A stretch of DNA of 64,000 nucleotides. Origin: Galerina marginata (lineage: Eukaryota; Basidiomycota; Agaricomycetes; Agaricales; Galerinaceae). The stretch is from NCBI GenBank assembly GCA_023014335.1, contig JAECYW010000011.1:372001-436000 (forward strand). The letters are read 5' to 3'. The translations under genes and the position numbers were made by a program. The notes beneath the pieces are model-generated. The model saw only the letters and a list, made by a program, of their open reading frames with translations, had not been told where the DNA came from and did not search any database. This document shows, piece after piece, positions 23,194 through 33,832 of the stretch; position 1 is the first letter of the stretch, and each line of letters begins with the position of its first letter.

Positions 23194-24594
23194 CTACTCC
23201 TCCTCATCCACGTCTCCACCGTTCCGAAAGGCTTGGAAAGCAAGAAATTCTTTCCTTGTCTTTGTTGCTAGCCGTTTTCCCAGAAGTTCATGTTGGAATG
23301 AGGGAAGACTCCAATCGTTTGGCCACCTCCCGCTGATCCCTGCAATCGAAATCGGATCGCTAGGATTGGTGTGGTTGTACTCATCTACCCAAAGTTGACA
23401 TCCTCGACAAGAATATTGCGAAGCTGATATGTAGTTGTAGGGCAAAGCGATCCCTAGGCTAGCGACTTCATTTGCAGCGACCTTCTGGCATAATTCGGCA
23501 AGCATACTCGCGAGCTGCAACTCGGGGTGAACCTGTAAAGATGGTTGAAGGTAGTCAAACTGGAGAGCATATTCTGGGTCAGGCTTCCAGACACGGCCGT
23601 TATCCTTGTGTACCCGACGACACAAAGTGTCCCATTCGGACGCAGTGGGCCAAAGATGCGGGCGTGGAACGCCCACAGGCTGATATTCAATGTAGAGCTT
23701 ATGTTTTGACAGTTGTGCCATCCTTTTGGACAGGACGAACTTCTCAAGGAAAAGGATGTGAGATGCAAGGGTCAAAGTGTCCTCGATTCCATGGAATAAG
23801 GGACAGCCTTTGTTTCATTGGTGTCAGAATCACACTATCCCACTGAAAGTAGACTTACCCGGTACCGTGGACCCCGGTGTCACTGAGCCCTCGATAAATC
23901 CAAGGTCTGATTCATCATTCCCAAGCGCATCCCTCTCGCGAGCAATTTCTTCCATGGGTTCGATAATAATTTGCGATATTTTCCGCGGGTCGGTTTTGTG
24001 CGTACGCACAAGGTTCTGGAGCAGTGTCAACTTACTGATAATTTTGTAAACCGCCACCAAATTCATTTCTGCTGGTGTACCGTTGGGAGCTTCCAGCCAC
24101 TTCAGATGGCGTTTATACCAGTCGGAGATATGTTCCATTTGATTGTCCAACAGAGGCAAAAATCCAGGCAAGCAAGCTTCGTAGATCGCTTGCTTCCAAG
24201 CCGTAACTGCATTTTGGACATCTTGTTGTTCGGTGTGGAGACGTGATATGGAAACCATTTGATCCCAAATTGTCACAAACTTCTTCTCATTCTCGTCAAG
24301 AATCGGCGAAGAACTGGCTATGTGAATTTTGATGTTTTGATCGTCGACGGACAGGGCTGACGCCACGACATTGCTTGGTTGTAGATACGAGAATATACCA
24401 GCAATAGCATCTATCAATGACCGCACTGCTTCTGACGCCGCATTGAGTGTCTTTGGAGATTGCTCGGTGAGAGCACGCCTAGCACGCCTCCTAATGAGCG
24501 GGGCATTGTCGAGCGTGACGGTGCTAGCGGCCATTGCACCAATCCAAATTTGTGGGTCCGTAGACAGTACAGTGGTTTCGGTAAGATTATTCAT
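23194..24594 (-). CDS. OTT_1508-like deaminase family protein
   Basis: Two exons, 24594..23859 and 23807..23194, join in phase to give 449 residues, and the join creates GCPLFHGIEDTLTLASH. The C-terminal half carries deaminase-type metal ligands: VHPELQLASML (H-x-E) and, about 30 residues later, YISASQYSCRGCQLW (C-x-x-C). This is the arrangement of the OTT_1508-like deaminases (PF14441), which are common in Agaricomycetes and of unknown substrate. The N-terminal half is helical and unrecognised. Zinc-binding residues and the catalytic Glu appear intact. The family has been discussed in the context of nucleic-acid modification or toxin-like roles, and nothing here decides that. Confidence 0.65.
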
Positions 24595-24677
24595 AGAAAG
24601 TTAAGCGTTAAGCGGAAAATGTGAAATTGGCTGTTAGTTTCGACCTGCTCTCGAAGTGGACTTTATAAGGGCAAACC

Positions 24678-24790
24678 GTGTCGTCCACGACCAAGACGAT
24701 GATGATGGAAAGAGAAGAAGGTGCCAGTCGACGTTGCTTGCTTCAGAGGGAAGAGCCAAATACAAATGCTCGGCCCGCCCTGCGTGCCTC
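24678..24790 (+). repeat. dispersed repeat, copy 1
   Basis: It shares 39 identical bases (24731-24769) with 29881-29919, with weaker similarity on both sides. At the peptide level both copies read STTKTM, then ERE, then RCLLQREEPNTNARPA. Copy 1 lacks an ATG at the position where copy 2 has one. Confidence 0.6.
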
Positions 24791-24963
24791 AAGCTTGCCT
24801 GATTCAAATTCCTTCATCCACGTTTCCTTTGGAAAGAGTTGGACTCAGGCAAAGAAGAAGAAACGAGTCGTTTCCTAGCCAAATACCTTGTCAATGAATT
24901 CGTAACATATCTGTCCTTGCATAACTGAATAACAATGAATAGATCCACGTTTCAAGTACGTAG

Positions 24964-25090
24964 TGTAAGGTGGCCGCATATGCCGCAACGCGCTGTTACA
25001 CCAAAAGGTCGTATAACTGAAAGATTACTCTTTCAGCTACCGGCACATATATATGGTGATGTGGACAGCTGTATGGCTACCAGCCTTACA
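24964..25090 (-). repeat. 3' LTR of the TRIM (minus orientation)
   Basis: Identical in sequence to 25295-25421. In the minus orientation it is directly preceded by the polypurine tract. Confidence 0.85.
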
Positions 25091-25103
25091 CCCTCCCCCG
25101 CTC
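25091..25103 (-). promoter_or_regulatory. polypurine tract of the TRIM
   Basis: On the minus strand GAGCGGGGGAGGG ends exactly at the first base of the 3' LTR, the position needed to prime plus-strand DNA synthesis. Confidence 0.7.
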
Positions 25104-25278
25104 TATAACATCAATCCGGGCCCTCCGGTATGTATATAGAAGGAGAGTTACCATATAGGTGACCCCAGGGGTTTGCACCCTGCAACTTGCCATATTACAA
25201 CGACAGTCGGACAGTCGACCTGCTGGCAATGTTATTTTGCCACCCGCTCGGGTCGAACCTCCAACCTGCTGACAAGCC

Positions 25279-25294
25279 GTAATCTTTCAGTTAA
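25279..25294 (-). promoter_or_regulatory. putative self-primer binding site of the TRIM
   Basis: One base after the 5' LTR the minus strand reads TAACTGAAAGATTAC, the exact 15-nt complement of GTAATCTTTCAGTTA inside the same LTR (plus 25345-25359) near the predicted RNA start. A primer-binding site complementary to the RNA's own 5' end is the hallmark of Tf1/sushi elements. It was not matched to a tRNA 3' end. Confidence 0.6.
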
Positions 25295-25421
25295 TGTAAG
25301 GTGGCCGCATATGCCGCAACGCGCTGTTACACCAAAAGGTCGTATAACTGAAAGATTACTCTTTCAGCTACCGGCACATATATATGGTGATGTGGACAGC
25401 TGTATGGCTACCAGCCTTACA
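25295..25421 (-). repeat. 5' LTR of the TRIM (minus orientation)
   Basis: 127 bp, TGTAAGG to CCTTACA. Read on the minus strand it contains a TATATA box at LTR positions 38-43. The segment GTAATCTTTCAGTTA begins at position 63, 25 bp downstream and about where transcription should start. A small hairpin, CTGAAAG-CTTTCAG, lies over the same point. Confidence 0.85.
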
Positions 25422-25426
25422 CGTAG

Positions 25427-26020
25427 AGCTTTACTTCAGGGCGTTGTTCTCCATCTTCCATCCGCCCTTACCCTATATCTATTCACCACCCTGGGTCGCA
25501 GAATCTCGTCGACCGACGGGCTCCACCGCCCGCGGCCCAGCAGTGTTATGCACTTCTTTCGATCCTTGACTGAGGATGTGTAAGCGCGCCCTTCGGTCTT
25601 ACAAGAAATTCGTCTCCTGCTGATTACCCGGAAGGTCAGACATCTTCGGAGACTCACTCAAGCTACATGAATATTCTCGCAAGCTGTGCAATCCAGATGC
25701 TTGTAAATTACTCGAACGTAAATCTGCTCGAGTCCAATGTGAGCTGGGCATGGCCTTGGGCGAGCACGTTCAATCACCTTGCTTGTCCATATGTAGTAGG
25801 CTTGCTGGCTTTGACGTTAGCTAGTCATAGATGTCGGACGCGTGGGCGATCAAACTCGTCAAATTTTTTGAAATTTATAGGTACTGTGTGGAATATATTG
25901 TGTTTCGATTCGGTGTATTGCCTAATAGCCTGATAAAGGCAGGCAATAAGAGAGACTCAGTACACGATCTAAATTGAAAAATGCCTGTATTGTTCATCGA
26001 AAAATAAACATGTCAATGAA
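25427..26020. other. intergenic, nothing recognised
   Basis: It lies between the TRIM and the 3' end of the F-box gene. Frames extending from the LTR into this part are accidental. Confidence 0.4.
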
Positions 26021-27796
26021 TTAAAGGGACGGGTCGGTGAAGAAAAATCCGTCGGTAGTTCCTACGTCAAAGCGTAATGTGTAAGTGGTTTGAAGGTGAT
26101 ACCGAGCTCGCGTCACAGAATTATCGACCAGCAGCTCACTGAGTGGCTCAAGCCCCTTCCAAACAAAGCTCCTCTTCACTTCACCTAAGCAACGGCCAAA
26201 GCTCCATCTGTAGTAAATGGTTAGAACTTCAAGGTGCGGAAGGAAATCCGTGCGAGACGCTTCCTCCAGGAGGGAAACAAGGGCAATATAGTTTGCTGCC
26301 TCGCCAATGTAGAGATGCCTGAGATTTGCGGTGTGTCGTAAGGCGTACTCCATATCGTCCCACTTCACATAACCTGGCACAGCCAGCACGACTAAATTTG
26401 GGAGGAACCTCGCCCACATGTCGAGAGGAGACGCGGTTACTTCACTGGGGTCGAAGTAGAGGGTTTCTCCTTGAAGGGCGTAACACTCTTTTCGAGCAGC
26501 CCATCCGACCAAACGCCTCACGCGGGCCAGGTATTCATCCGGTAGGATCATCGTCATTCTTTCGTGAGCGGAAGTATTCCGTCGTAGGCCCTCCGTCCAC
26601 CGTGAGTCCCAAATAATGGTTTGGACATTTGGCAGTGAGAGTTTATACAGATGCAACAGCGAATTGGCGATGTCATGGAATGGAGAAGACAGGATCTCAA
26701 AATGCTCCAGTACTGGCATAACCAACCTTTCAGTCACGGAAAGCGATTCATACTCTTCCCAACTAAACACAGTTGGTCCAGCACCTTTGAGGTAAAGGGC
26801 TTGAAGGGTCAAGGAGATCGACGCGAGCATGTCAAAGAAATTGGGGAGATCGACCGCGCGGAATTCGTTGGTAAGATAGAGGTGTGTTAAAGCAGGAGGC
26901 GTGATTCCAGGCCAGATATAATTTCCTAGTGAGAGCTTTCTGAGGGAGGAAGAAGGAGATCCACCGAGGAAGTCCGGGATATACCCATCTCTGATCGCAT
27001 GATCTGCACTCCATTTGACAGTTTTAAGAGAAAGCTCTAGCTCAACGATATTCGGTAACGACTTTTGAAGAAGAAGCCAGGCGGTGTCTGGGAAATACCC
27101 TCGGAGGTAAAGCGCTGAGATGCGATTGGGATGTTCGAGCAACAGATCGTAGAACTTGTTTATCTGAGCCTCTTCGGCCTTGGATATTGGATTGAGCGCT
27201 TGCTCGAGTGAGAATGGAAGTGGGTGTGATAAGTGGAAGAAATGAGTGGCCATCGAGGCCGTGGATGGAAGAGTAGGACTGAGGATTATTCGTGACCAAA
27301 GCGCCTTGGTGTTTTGAGCAGAACGCCGCCACTTTCGGCACACATGGGCAACTTTGATCCATGAATTAGCGCGAGCCAAATTCGGTTCTTCTGGTGGCAG
27401 GCGAAAAGATCTGTTAGAGTATTCAGCCTGTACCTGCAAGAAAATTTCGCTAAGTATCTCGGCGGGCAAGTGATTGACTCCAGCCACGGCGTTCTGGCGA
27501 TATGCCACAAGACTAGTGATGTGCTTCAGCTCGGCCATCCTCTGCGACCACTGCAGAAACAATCAGTCCACGTGTGTGATTACAATGGTAATTATATCCA
27601 ACCGTAGAAGCCCAATTTGCCCTGGTGAAAAATAACATAGTTGGATAAGAATCGATCCATGGCTACCGACGTACCAGCGTAAATCTGATGGACCTCCCAT
27701 TTCAATAGCGTCACTTTCATCATCTTCGCCTTCTAATTTACATTTAACTGCCGTCAGAAGTTCGTCCAGGGATAGGTGGGCTCCAGGGGGAGGCAT
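26021..27796 (-). CDS. F-box protein, agaricomycete type
   Basis: The main exon (27550..26021) is open for 510 codons. It carries the F-box VNHLPAEILSEIFLQV, with W-I-K-V-A-H-V-C-R-K-W-R closing the motif in the usual way, followed by an LRR-like region (LRHLYIGEA, LPHLEVLTIYY). An upstream exon 27796..27671 (MPPPGAHLSLDELL) can be joined in phase 0 across a 120-nt intron, giving 551 residues and the usual N-terminal helix before the box. That donor (GTCGGT) is weak. Otherwise translation could start at MAELKHI, 27538. It is a predicted SCF ubiquitin-ligase adaptor, and the substrate cannot be inferred. Confidence 0.75.
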
Positions 27797-29829
27797 GTCA
27801 GGTCGATAGTGAGGATAATCGATGAAGCTGTGAGGACCGGGGTGCAGGGAGTTGTTTGCGGCGAACAAGGTAGCCAAACAAATCAAAGGAAGGGAGAATA
27901 GAGAAGAATTATTGAATCAATGAAGTAGCAACAAATGGTGGTTTACAAAGATTACCGTCCATAAAAAATACGTACACCACAATTTGAAAGAACCACGTTA
28001 GGTGGCGAGGGCATGAGCAATGACAAACTCTTTGTACTGAAATCGTATGGGACAGCTTTTAATAATTTTACTTCGAGATTTATCGTCCTAGCATTCGTCA
28101 AAAAAGACAGGGCAGGAAAGAAGTAGAAGTTGACAAAAGAGTGCGGGAGCGTTCAAGGAGAAGGGTAACGCCGTCCAGAGATAAACGTCGAAGGTTGAAT
28201 GTCACAGGTCCAAAACCCATATGCTAAATGACGACATGTCGACTAACATGAATTCAAAAGCTCGACTGGCTTGTAGGATCGTCAAACAGGCACCAACCTT
28301 CCAGTTTGCAAGGGCTCCCGCCACTCAAAATTCCTACTCCTGTTTCCACAGGCCATCGTTGGTAGTGGGAAAAGGTGGTTTGGCAAGTTGAACCTCATCA
28401 ACGTCGTCTTCTCCTGCTTTTCTCCCGCTCCTCGTAGGCCGGGCGGCCCAGGAGAACTCGAATTCGAAAGCTGGCATTTTCCAAGTTTAACTGATGCCCA
28501 CAACCGCTCCGACAACCTCCATCTCCTCCCGACGATTTCAGGGCGGGACGGGGTGGAGAGACGGGTGCGGGTCGTGATGAGAGACAAGCAGAGTTGAGGA
28601 AGCGGGGCCAGATGGCGCACAGGATAGGAAGGTATGAGAGGAGGGTGGTCGGAGTTGAGTCAGGCCAGATCGGCCACGGCGTTCCCATCCTCAGATAAGA
28701 TACACCCATCGTATGTCGCGCATGACGATCTCCTCGCCCAAAGTGCGTCAACACCCGCTCCAGCATCAGCGGCAGCACTTTGTTTTGCCCCTCCCAATCC
28801 CCAGCCTTGGTCGACGTATGACGTGTCCTCCTTTACGAGTTCGAAGATGTCACTCGTGTCGAGATTGAAGTAATAAGCAACCTGCTGAACGTGCCTAAAC
28901 AACCTGAAAAATGTCGCTGCTTGCTGAAATGGGTGCAGAACCTGTGAAAAAGGAACACGGATGCGTGGAAGGCAACATGAAGCTAGAGGCGGTGAAGACG
29001 ACGGCAATGCTCAGTCGGTATACAGAGTGGGGCCGAAGAAGTGTGGGGACGTAAGTCTATCCTTCCTGCTTGTATTCTTGGGCTTTTCCTTGAGCGGCCA
29101 GTCAGGTCAACTCGTTCCAAAACGAAGAGGTTTATCAGGCGACGCTCATGTTGGACGTGCACGAGAAGCGACATCAACGGTGGGAATTCTGGGTAGAGAA
29201 GGCGGGGGCACTGGTCCTGCATGGACCTGCTGAAGGTGACGTGGCGATATCATATGCAGTTTCAGCAGGATGCAGAGCGAAGACCCGAGTCCAGGAGGAG
29301 ACGTTGACGAACGACCTCGACGTCAGGAATCGTTTGAAAGATCGAATCTAAATGCATCGCAGGCTTGAGGAAGTTATGACACTGAAATCGTCCAAGGTGC
29401 CGCCTAAGCAGTCGTTGCAGCGGCAGAAATGGTTCCTGCAGTCATGCAGAGCTGAGAAACGTAATCTAAGCACATCGAGTTTTTTTTAAACCTGAATATT
29501 AGAGAATGTAAGCACATACCGATATCTCAGCGACACAGCGCCAGCTTCCTGGCATGGATTTGCCTGACCACAAAGTGGCCGAGGAGTCACTAAGAGGGTA
29601 AAAAGGGCCTGTAAGCTTAGTAGTTGCTTATAGCCACTGCCTAGCTTGTACCTTCGATGCGACTGTGAAGGAAGAAACACAGAGCAGGCGGCCAGTGAGG
29701 CGGAAACTTTCAAATGTTGGGTAGACATCGCCCTGAGTGGTGGTCCATACTTCGAAAACGCGTCATTGTAAACGAAGAGGGGGTTTTCTAAGCAACTTGG
29801 CTGCGAGGTAGCACGCGGTGAAGGCAGAC
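27797..29829. other. gene-free stretch, unassigned
   Basis: Short overlapping frames on both strands around 28,280-29,350, none with a recognisable domain. One minus-strand frame near 28,880-28,990 contains QVAYYFNLDTSDIFELVKED and could be an exon of an unknown gene, but no joining exons could be defined. Confidence 0.3.
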
Positions 29830-29830
29830 T

Positions 29831-29945
29831 ATGTCGTCGACGACTAAAACGATGATTGAGAGAGAAAGAGATGGGGGTCCACGTTGCTTGCTTCAGAGGG
29901 AAGAGCCAAATACAAATGCCCGGCCCGCCTGCATGCCCGGTTCCG
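29831..29945 (+). repeat. dispersed repeat, copy 2
   Basis: The partner of 24678-24790, same orientation, 5.15 kb away. It opens with an ATG (MSSTTKTM). Its 39-base identical core is 29881-29919. Confidence 0.6.
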
Positions 29946-30566
29946 ATTCTCCTTCGCTTCCACGTTCTCTGAAGACCTTACTTATTACGCTAGGCTACAC
30001 CTCCGTCTCCAGGTACTCGACCTAATTTTTCGCAAAAATCCCTCGATCAATTGAAGACTCAGTCAATTCGAAAAAAAGCCGTGGCAGAATTGGTTCTTAT
30101 GTTCGTCAATGTTTTCCAGACCCAGCTGTGCTTAAACTGTACCAGGAAAGCGAGACGTTCTCCCTATCCCGCCAGTTATTAAATTCCGACCAACCTCCTC
30201 AAGACTATTGTGTACGAGTTCCCAATCCCAGCGACCTAAGTCGTCGCCTGTTCTCTACACTATTACGCGTCAAAGCGATCATAAATGAGGTCTTTTTTTG
30301 ACGCTCATACGGTACCCAGGATCCTGAGGCGAGTGGTAAGCTTCAAGTAATTCCTTACATCCCCACACAGAGGCTTAAAAATAGGTGTGAACTTGTAAAT
30401 AGACGAGTATTCCACGCGTTCACTCACCGTCTTACTATCTATACAGCACATTCTCTACGTCATCTGTGGAGACAAGTGTACTCTGCGAAGTCATTTCCCA
30501 ACGATTAAACCTGTCCTGCAACCACGCTGTGACTGCAGCCTCCCTGATCGTGGAAGATCTGGCAGG

Positions 30567-31262
30567 ATGTTAATGACCTCTGTGTGCGGCGGCCTGCTCT
30601 GTCTTATCGTCGCAGCAGCAATAATTGCCGGAATCTTGATCAAGTCTCTTGCCGTTCTCATCGTAACGATAGTGGCGTTGACGGTTGCAGCTACAATTGT
30701 CGCGCTTGCATTGAACGGACGCAGGAGTCAGTCTTCTTTTACTTTTTTCTTTACTTCCATTTCTTTCTCACTTACTTTATTTACTGTAGGACCAGCCGCA
30801 GTAAACTCTCGCGCAACTTCAGTGCACCCTTTCAGGTTAGAAAGACAGAGACAGGTCGCCTCGATGCAAGGGGCCAACGCACCGCCAAGTCGGCCTCTAT
30901 CCAGTTACTTTCCAACTCGTCCGCAACAGCAGCGGACTTCGAGTATGCCTGTCCCACCCCATAGCCTGCCTTCCTATAGATCTTTATCGATGCACACGGA
31001 CCCACCGAATTTTCATGATCCGCAATCTCCTGCCACACCCTTTCAAGAAGCCCCAAGTCCACCATACAATCCTGCCGAAGTCCTCTTTACAGCTCTACCC
31101 CCATTTTCTAGCGCCCAAGACCAGCCTGTGAGCCCAACAGGTCGTAGGAGAGAAGTTAATGATGCGAACCTTGAAAGATATCGATTGGAAATGGACAGCT
31201 TTGACTCACAGAAAACAGTTAAACCCCCACCGTACTCTCCTGATGGACAAGATGAATCTTAG
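30567..31262 (+). CDS. single- or double-pass membrane protein with a PPxY tail
   Basis: Exons 30567-30726 and 30790-31262 join in phase 1 to give 210 residues. The N-terminus is a long hydrophobic stretch (residues about 7-50, broken by one Lys), enough for one long or two tightly paired membrane helices, followed by NGRRR as a cytosolic anchor. The tail is Pro/Ser/Thr-rich and ends with KPPPYSPDGQD, a PPxY motif of the kind bound by WW domains of Rsp5/Nedd4 ubiquitin ligases. A role as a ligase adaptor or sorted cargo is inference. The intron is 63 nt, a multiple of three without a stop, so retention would add 21 mostly hydrophobic residues. Confidence 0.55.
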   Translation: MLMTSVCGGLLCLIVAAAIIAGILIKSLAVLIVTIVALTVAATIVALALNGRRSQSSFTFFFTSISFSLTLFTVGPAAVNSRATSVHPFRLERQRQVASMQGANAPPSRPLSSYFPTRPQQQRTSSMPVPPHSLPSYRSLSMHTDPPNFHDPQSPATPFQEAPSPPYNPAEVLFTALPPFSSAQDQPVSPTGRRREVNDANLERYRLEMDSFDSQKTVKPPPYSPDGQDES

Positions 31263-31599
31263 CACGTAATGAACCCCGTTCCGCCGTTTATTGTCAGTAC
31301 ATGTATCAGCCTGAGGTTCGGAGCAGATTACTTAACAACGATCTGATATTATCATCCTATCCACCTGCAATCGACTTCCTTCAGCACAGTTCAGGTGAAA
31401 TTGAGGTGGTCAACTTAGCGTAGAAGAATGACTATAAACCCATCATCCGTCTATATTAAACGAAAGACTTAAATTTCGCTTCCAGATAGCTGTTATATCA
31501 TTTATCTACTTTTTATGCGTGGTGGGTAGCATTACTAATGTATAAAAAAGCTTGAACCAGCGAGTATATTTACGGGAAAAAGCCACATAATACTAATCT
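31263..31599. other. convergent intergenic, nothing seen
   Basis: AT-rich sequence between two converging genes, with no feature beyond likely 3' ends. Confidence 0.4.
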
Positions 31600-33832
31600 T
31601 TAATCTTTAGTCACCATAAAAACTGAGCCCTGTTCCCCATTGACAGAATGCATTACAGGCCCAATGCGTAGCCGATCCCCTTCAGCCTCGTCTCCAAACT
31701 TCTTCATTAAGTCTGTTTCCCAGGTAAGCACTGGGTCAGAACTGCCATATAGCCTCTGCATTGTCGCCAGAGGGTCCTTAAGGTGCAGTGCTGCTAGACC
31801 AACATACTGCACATCAGATGTTGCTACAAGCGTTCGTAACGCGATATATAAGACCTGGCAGCTGATATGGCGTGAGCACCCAAATCTCCGGCGACAAATA
31901 ATCACATACGCAAAGACCAGCATGGAAATGACAAAAATTGTGAGTGGAACAACTTGCAAATTTGAACCGCTGATAGTGTTTTCGGATTGAATTTGAATCG
32001 CATTTGTCGGTTGGTATATGAATGCTCCTCTCGCCACCATCTGTCGCGACAACTGTAGAGAGTATGCCTGCTCGTATGTTGCGTCGGTTTGCAGACCAGC
32101 ACCATCAATAGGAGTGGATACGACCGGCGTGCCAGTGGACGCCTCAAGACCCCCTGCCATCATATACCGTGCTTCTGGGAGAGGTTTCGGAGTAGATGAT
32201 TCGAGAATATATCGCGATGAGGTATAAGTATAGGTGACGTCGAGCGCGGTAACATTGCAAAATACCACGTTCCATGCGCCTTTGTTCCCATGAATGAACC
32301 AACCTCTGGAGGAATAAAAAAATGTTTATAAGGGAGGGGATATGATCGGATGGTAGATGAGAGACGAACGTATTACCAATGACTAGAAATACGTCAGTGA
32401 CGAACAATAAGGTGCAGATATATTACCTAGTACTTACACGCATCAACTTCTTGATCAGGGCCGAGGTATGCCATCGAAGTCACCACTTCTCCAGCGGTGA
32501 ACGGACTAAACACGTTAAATCCAGTTAGGATGAGAATTATAAGACCAGAGAGCAATGGTTAATTGGCTTACTTGGAATCGATCTGCCATCCCGTAGTGCA
32601 AATTCCTTGGTCGTCTAGTGCACATAGGGGCATCTTCTCCGTCCCATTAACATATTTTATCCCAGCCAAGGAGCAATTGAGGTTCAACTCGGCATCGGAA
32701 CCATAGTCAGTTTCTCCGCCTGAAGTCGTAGGCTGAATGCACTCCTTTGTGATCCTATCTTTCACTATGAGTGATATTTAGCGCAAGTAAGGAATGGGCA
32801 ACGTACGTCATACACTGGGACTTGACCCCCAAAGTTTTGGCCGAGTACGTTATGTTCGTCGGTAGAGTATACGGAACCAGAATCGCTGTCTGATCGTCCA
32901 GGTACTCCACGCGATGAAGATCGGACCCGTTAGAAATGACCCTGAGGCCCTCTCCAAGCATCATGCCGCTGCCGCCGCTTCCAAGATTTATCATTCCACA
33001 TGTTGCGGTCGATAGCTGGCCTGACATGGTTGTATTATCCCTGCTGGCTATTTGGCACATCGTCGTGTTTATCTCCCGTCCGAAATTTGGGATAACGAGA
33101 GAATTAAACGGAGAATGGGAGGTGATAATAACGCTGGTGCTGCTGGCGTGAAGCCATGAATCCGCCGCGGCTGCCAGGTACGTGACAGCCAACAAGGACG
33201 CCAGAATCAATACCGATTGCCGAAGAATTGGGGGAGGTTGTGCAGCCTTTTCTTCTTTGCTCGGTCCCTTGAAAATGTATTTGACTGATTTAAAGAGGGA
33301 GGAGAGACTTCCGCCATTGCACATCGACATTAAAAGGCCTAGTCTGTAAACCGTTAGCATAAGTATAATTTTCAACTTGGACTGGGGCTTACTGCATGGG
33401 AGAAGGTCGGTTGGGACCGCCATCAAGGCTAGATCTCAGCCACCTAGCAGCTACGAGATAGGAAAACAAACCCATGATAATGGGGACGGCCACTGGGGCG
33501 ATATGCGATGTTATTTGGGATATCGTCAAGACCAATCCAAGCGGAGCTGTGCTGATGATAGAGCGCCTGGAGATCTGGCATTGGTGAAAAACGCAGATAA
33601 AAGACAGCAGAACGATATTCATAGCAATAAGGCAAAGGAAGATGAGGGACGTGATCAAGCAAGTCGTTCGGACCACCCGTTTCCGACCGGCCTGCTTCTC
33701 AGCTTCCAGAAGTGCTGGTGACAGACTACCCTCTGGCTTCAGGGCGAAGGAAGTTGTGTTTGGAACAAATGAGCGCGGCTGGTCCAGTGCCTCCGTTTTG
33801 ATGTCACGATCTAGGCGATGAGAGTAGGACAT
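31600..33832 (-). CDS. multi-pass membrane protein with a large glycosylated loop
   Basis: Five exons join in phase: 33832..33393, 33343..32814, 32764..32572, 32505..32438 and 32303..31600, giving 644 residues. Hydrophobic segments: LITSLIFLCLIAMNIVLLSF and PVAVPIIMGLFSYLVAARW in the first part, VLILASLLAVTYLAAAADSW in the second, and VPLTIFVISMLVFAYVIICR before a basic C-terminal tail. Between the third and fourth lies about 300 residues with many N-x-S/T sites (NTT, NGS, NIT, NVT) and paired cysteines, so an extracellular or lumenal domain. The plan (three helices, ectodomain, one helix, cytosolic tail) is common for uncharacterised agaricomycete membrane proteins. Function unknown. The fifth exon uses an unusual acceptor two bases downstream of a CAG. 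Confidence 0.65.

Larger units (their letters stand above)
24964..25421 (-). mobile_element. TRIM: 458-bp terminal-repeat retrotransposon in miniature
   Basis: Two 127-bp direct repeats, identical at every base, bound a 204-bp internal region. Each repeat begins TG and ends CA, with longer inverted ends TGTAAGG and CCTTACA, as LTRs do. The element is flanked by a 5-bp duplication, CGTAG at 24959-24963 and 25422-25426. On the minus strand a polypurine tract (GAGCGGGGGAGGG) abuts the 3' LTR, which sets the orientation. The internal part has no coding capacity. It must be mobilised in trans by an autonomous LTR element not present in this window. Identity of the LTRs implies a recent insertion. 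Confidence 0.85.

Noticed and set aside
25225..25262. tRNA-like B-box (GGTTCGACCC on the minus strand) inside the TRIM
   Set aside because: A stable T-stem cannot be formed and no A-box lies at the right distance, so it was not called a tRNA or a tRNA-derived SINE.
25173..25583. A 136-codon frame running through the TRIM
   Set aside because: It starts inside the internal region and reads across the LTR and the target duplication into flanking DNA. The LTR explains it and there is no domain.
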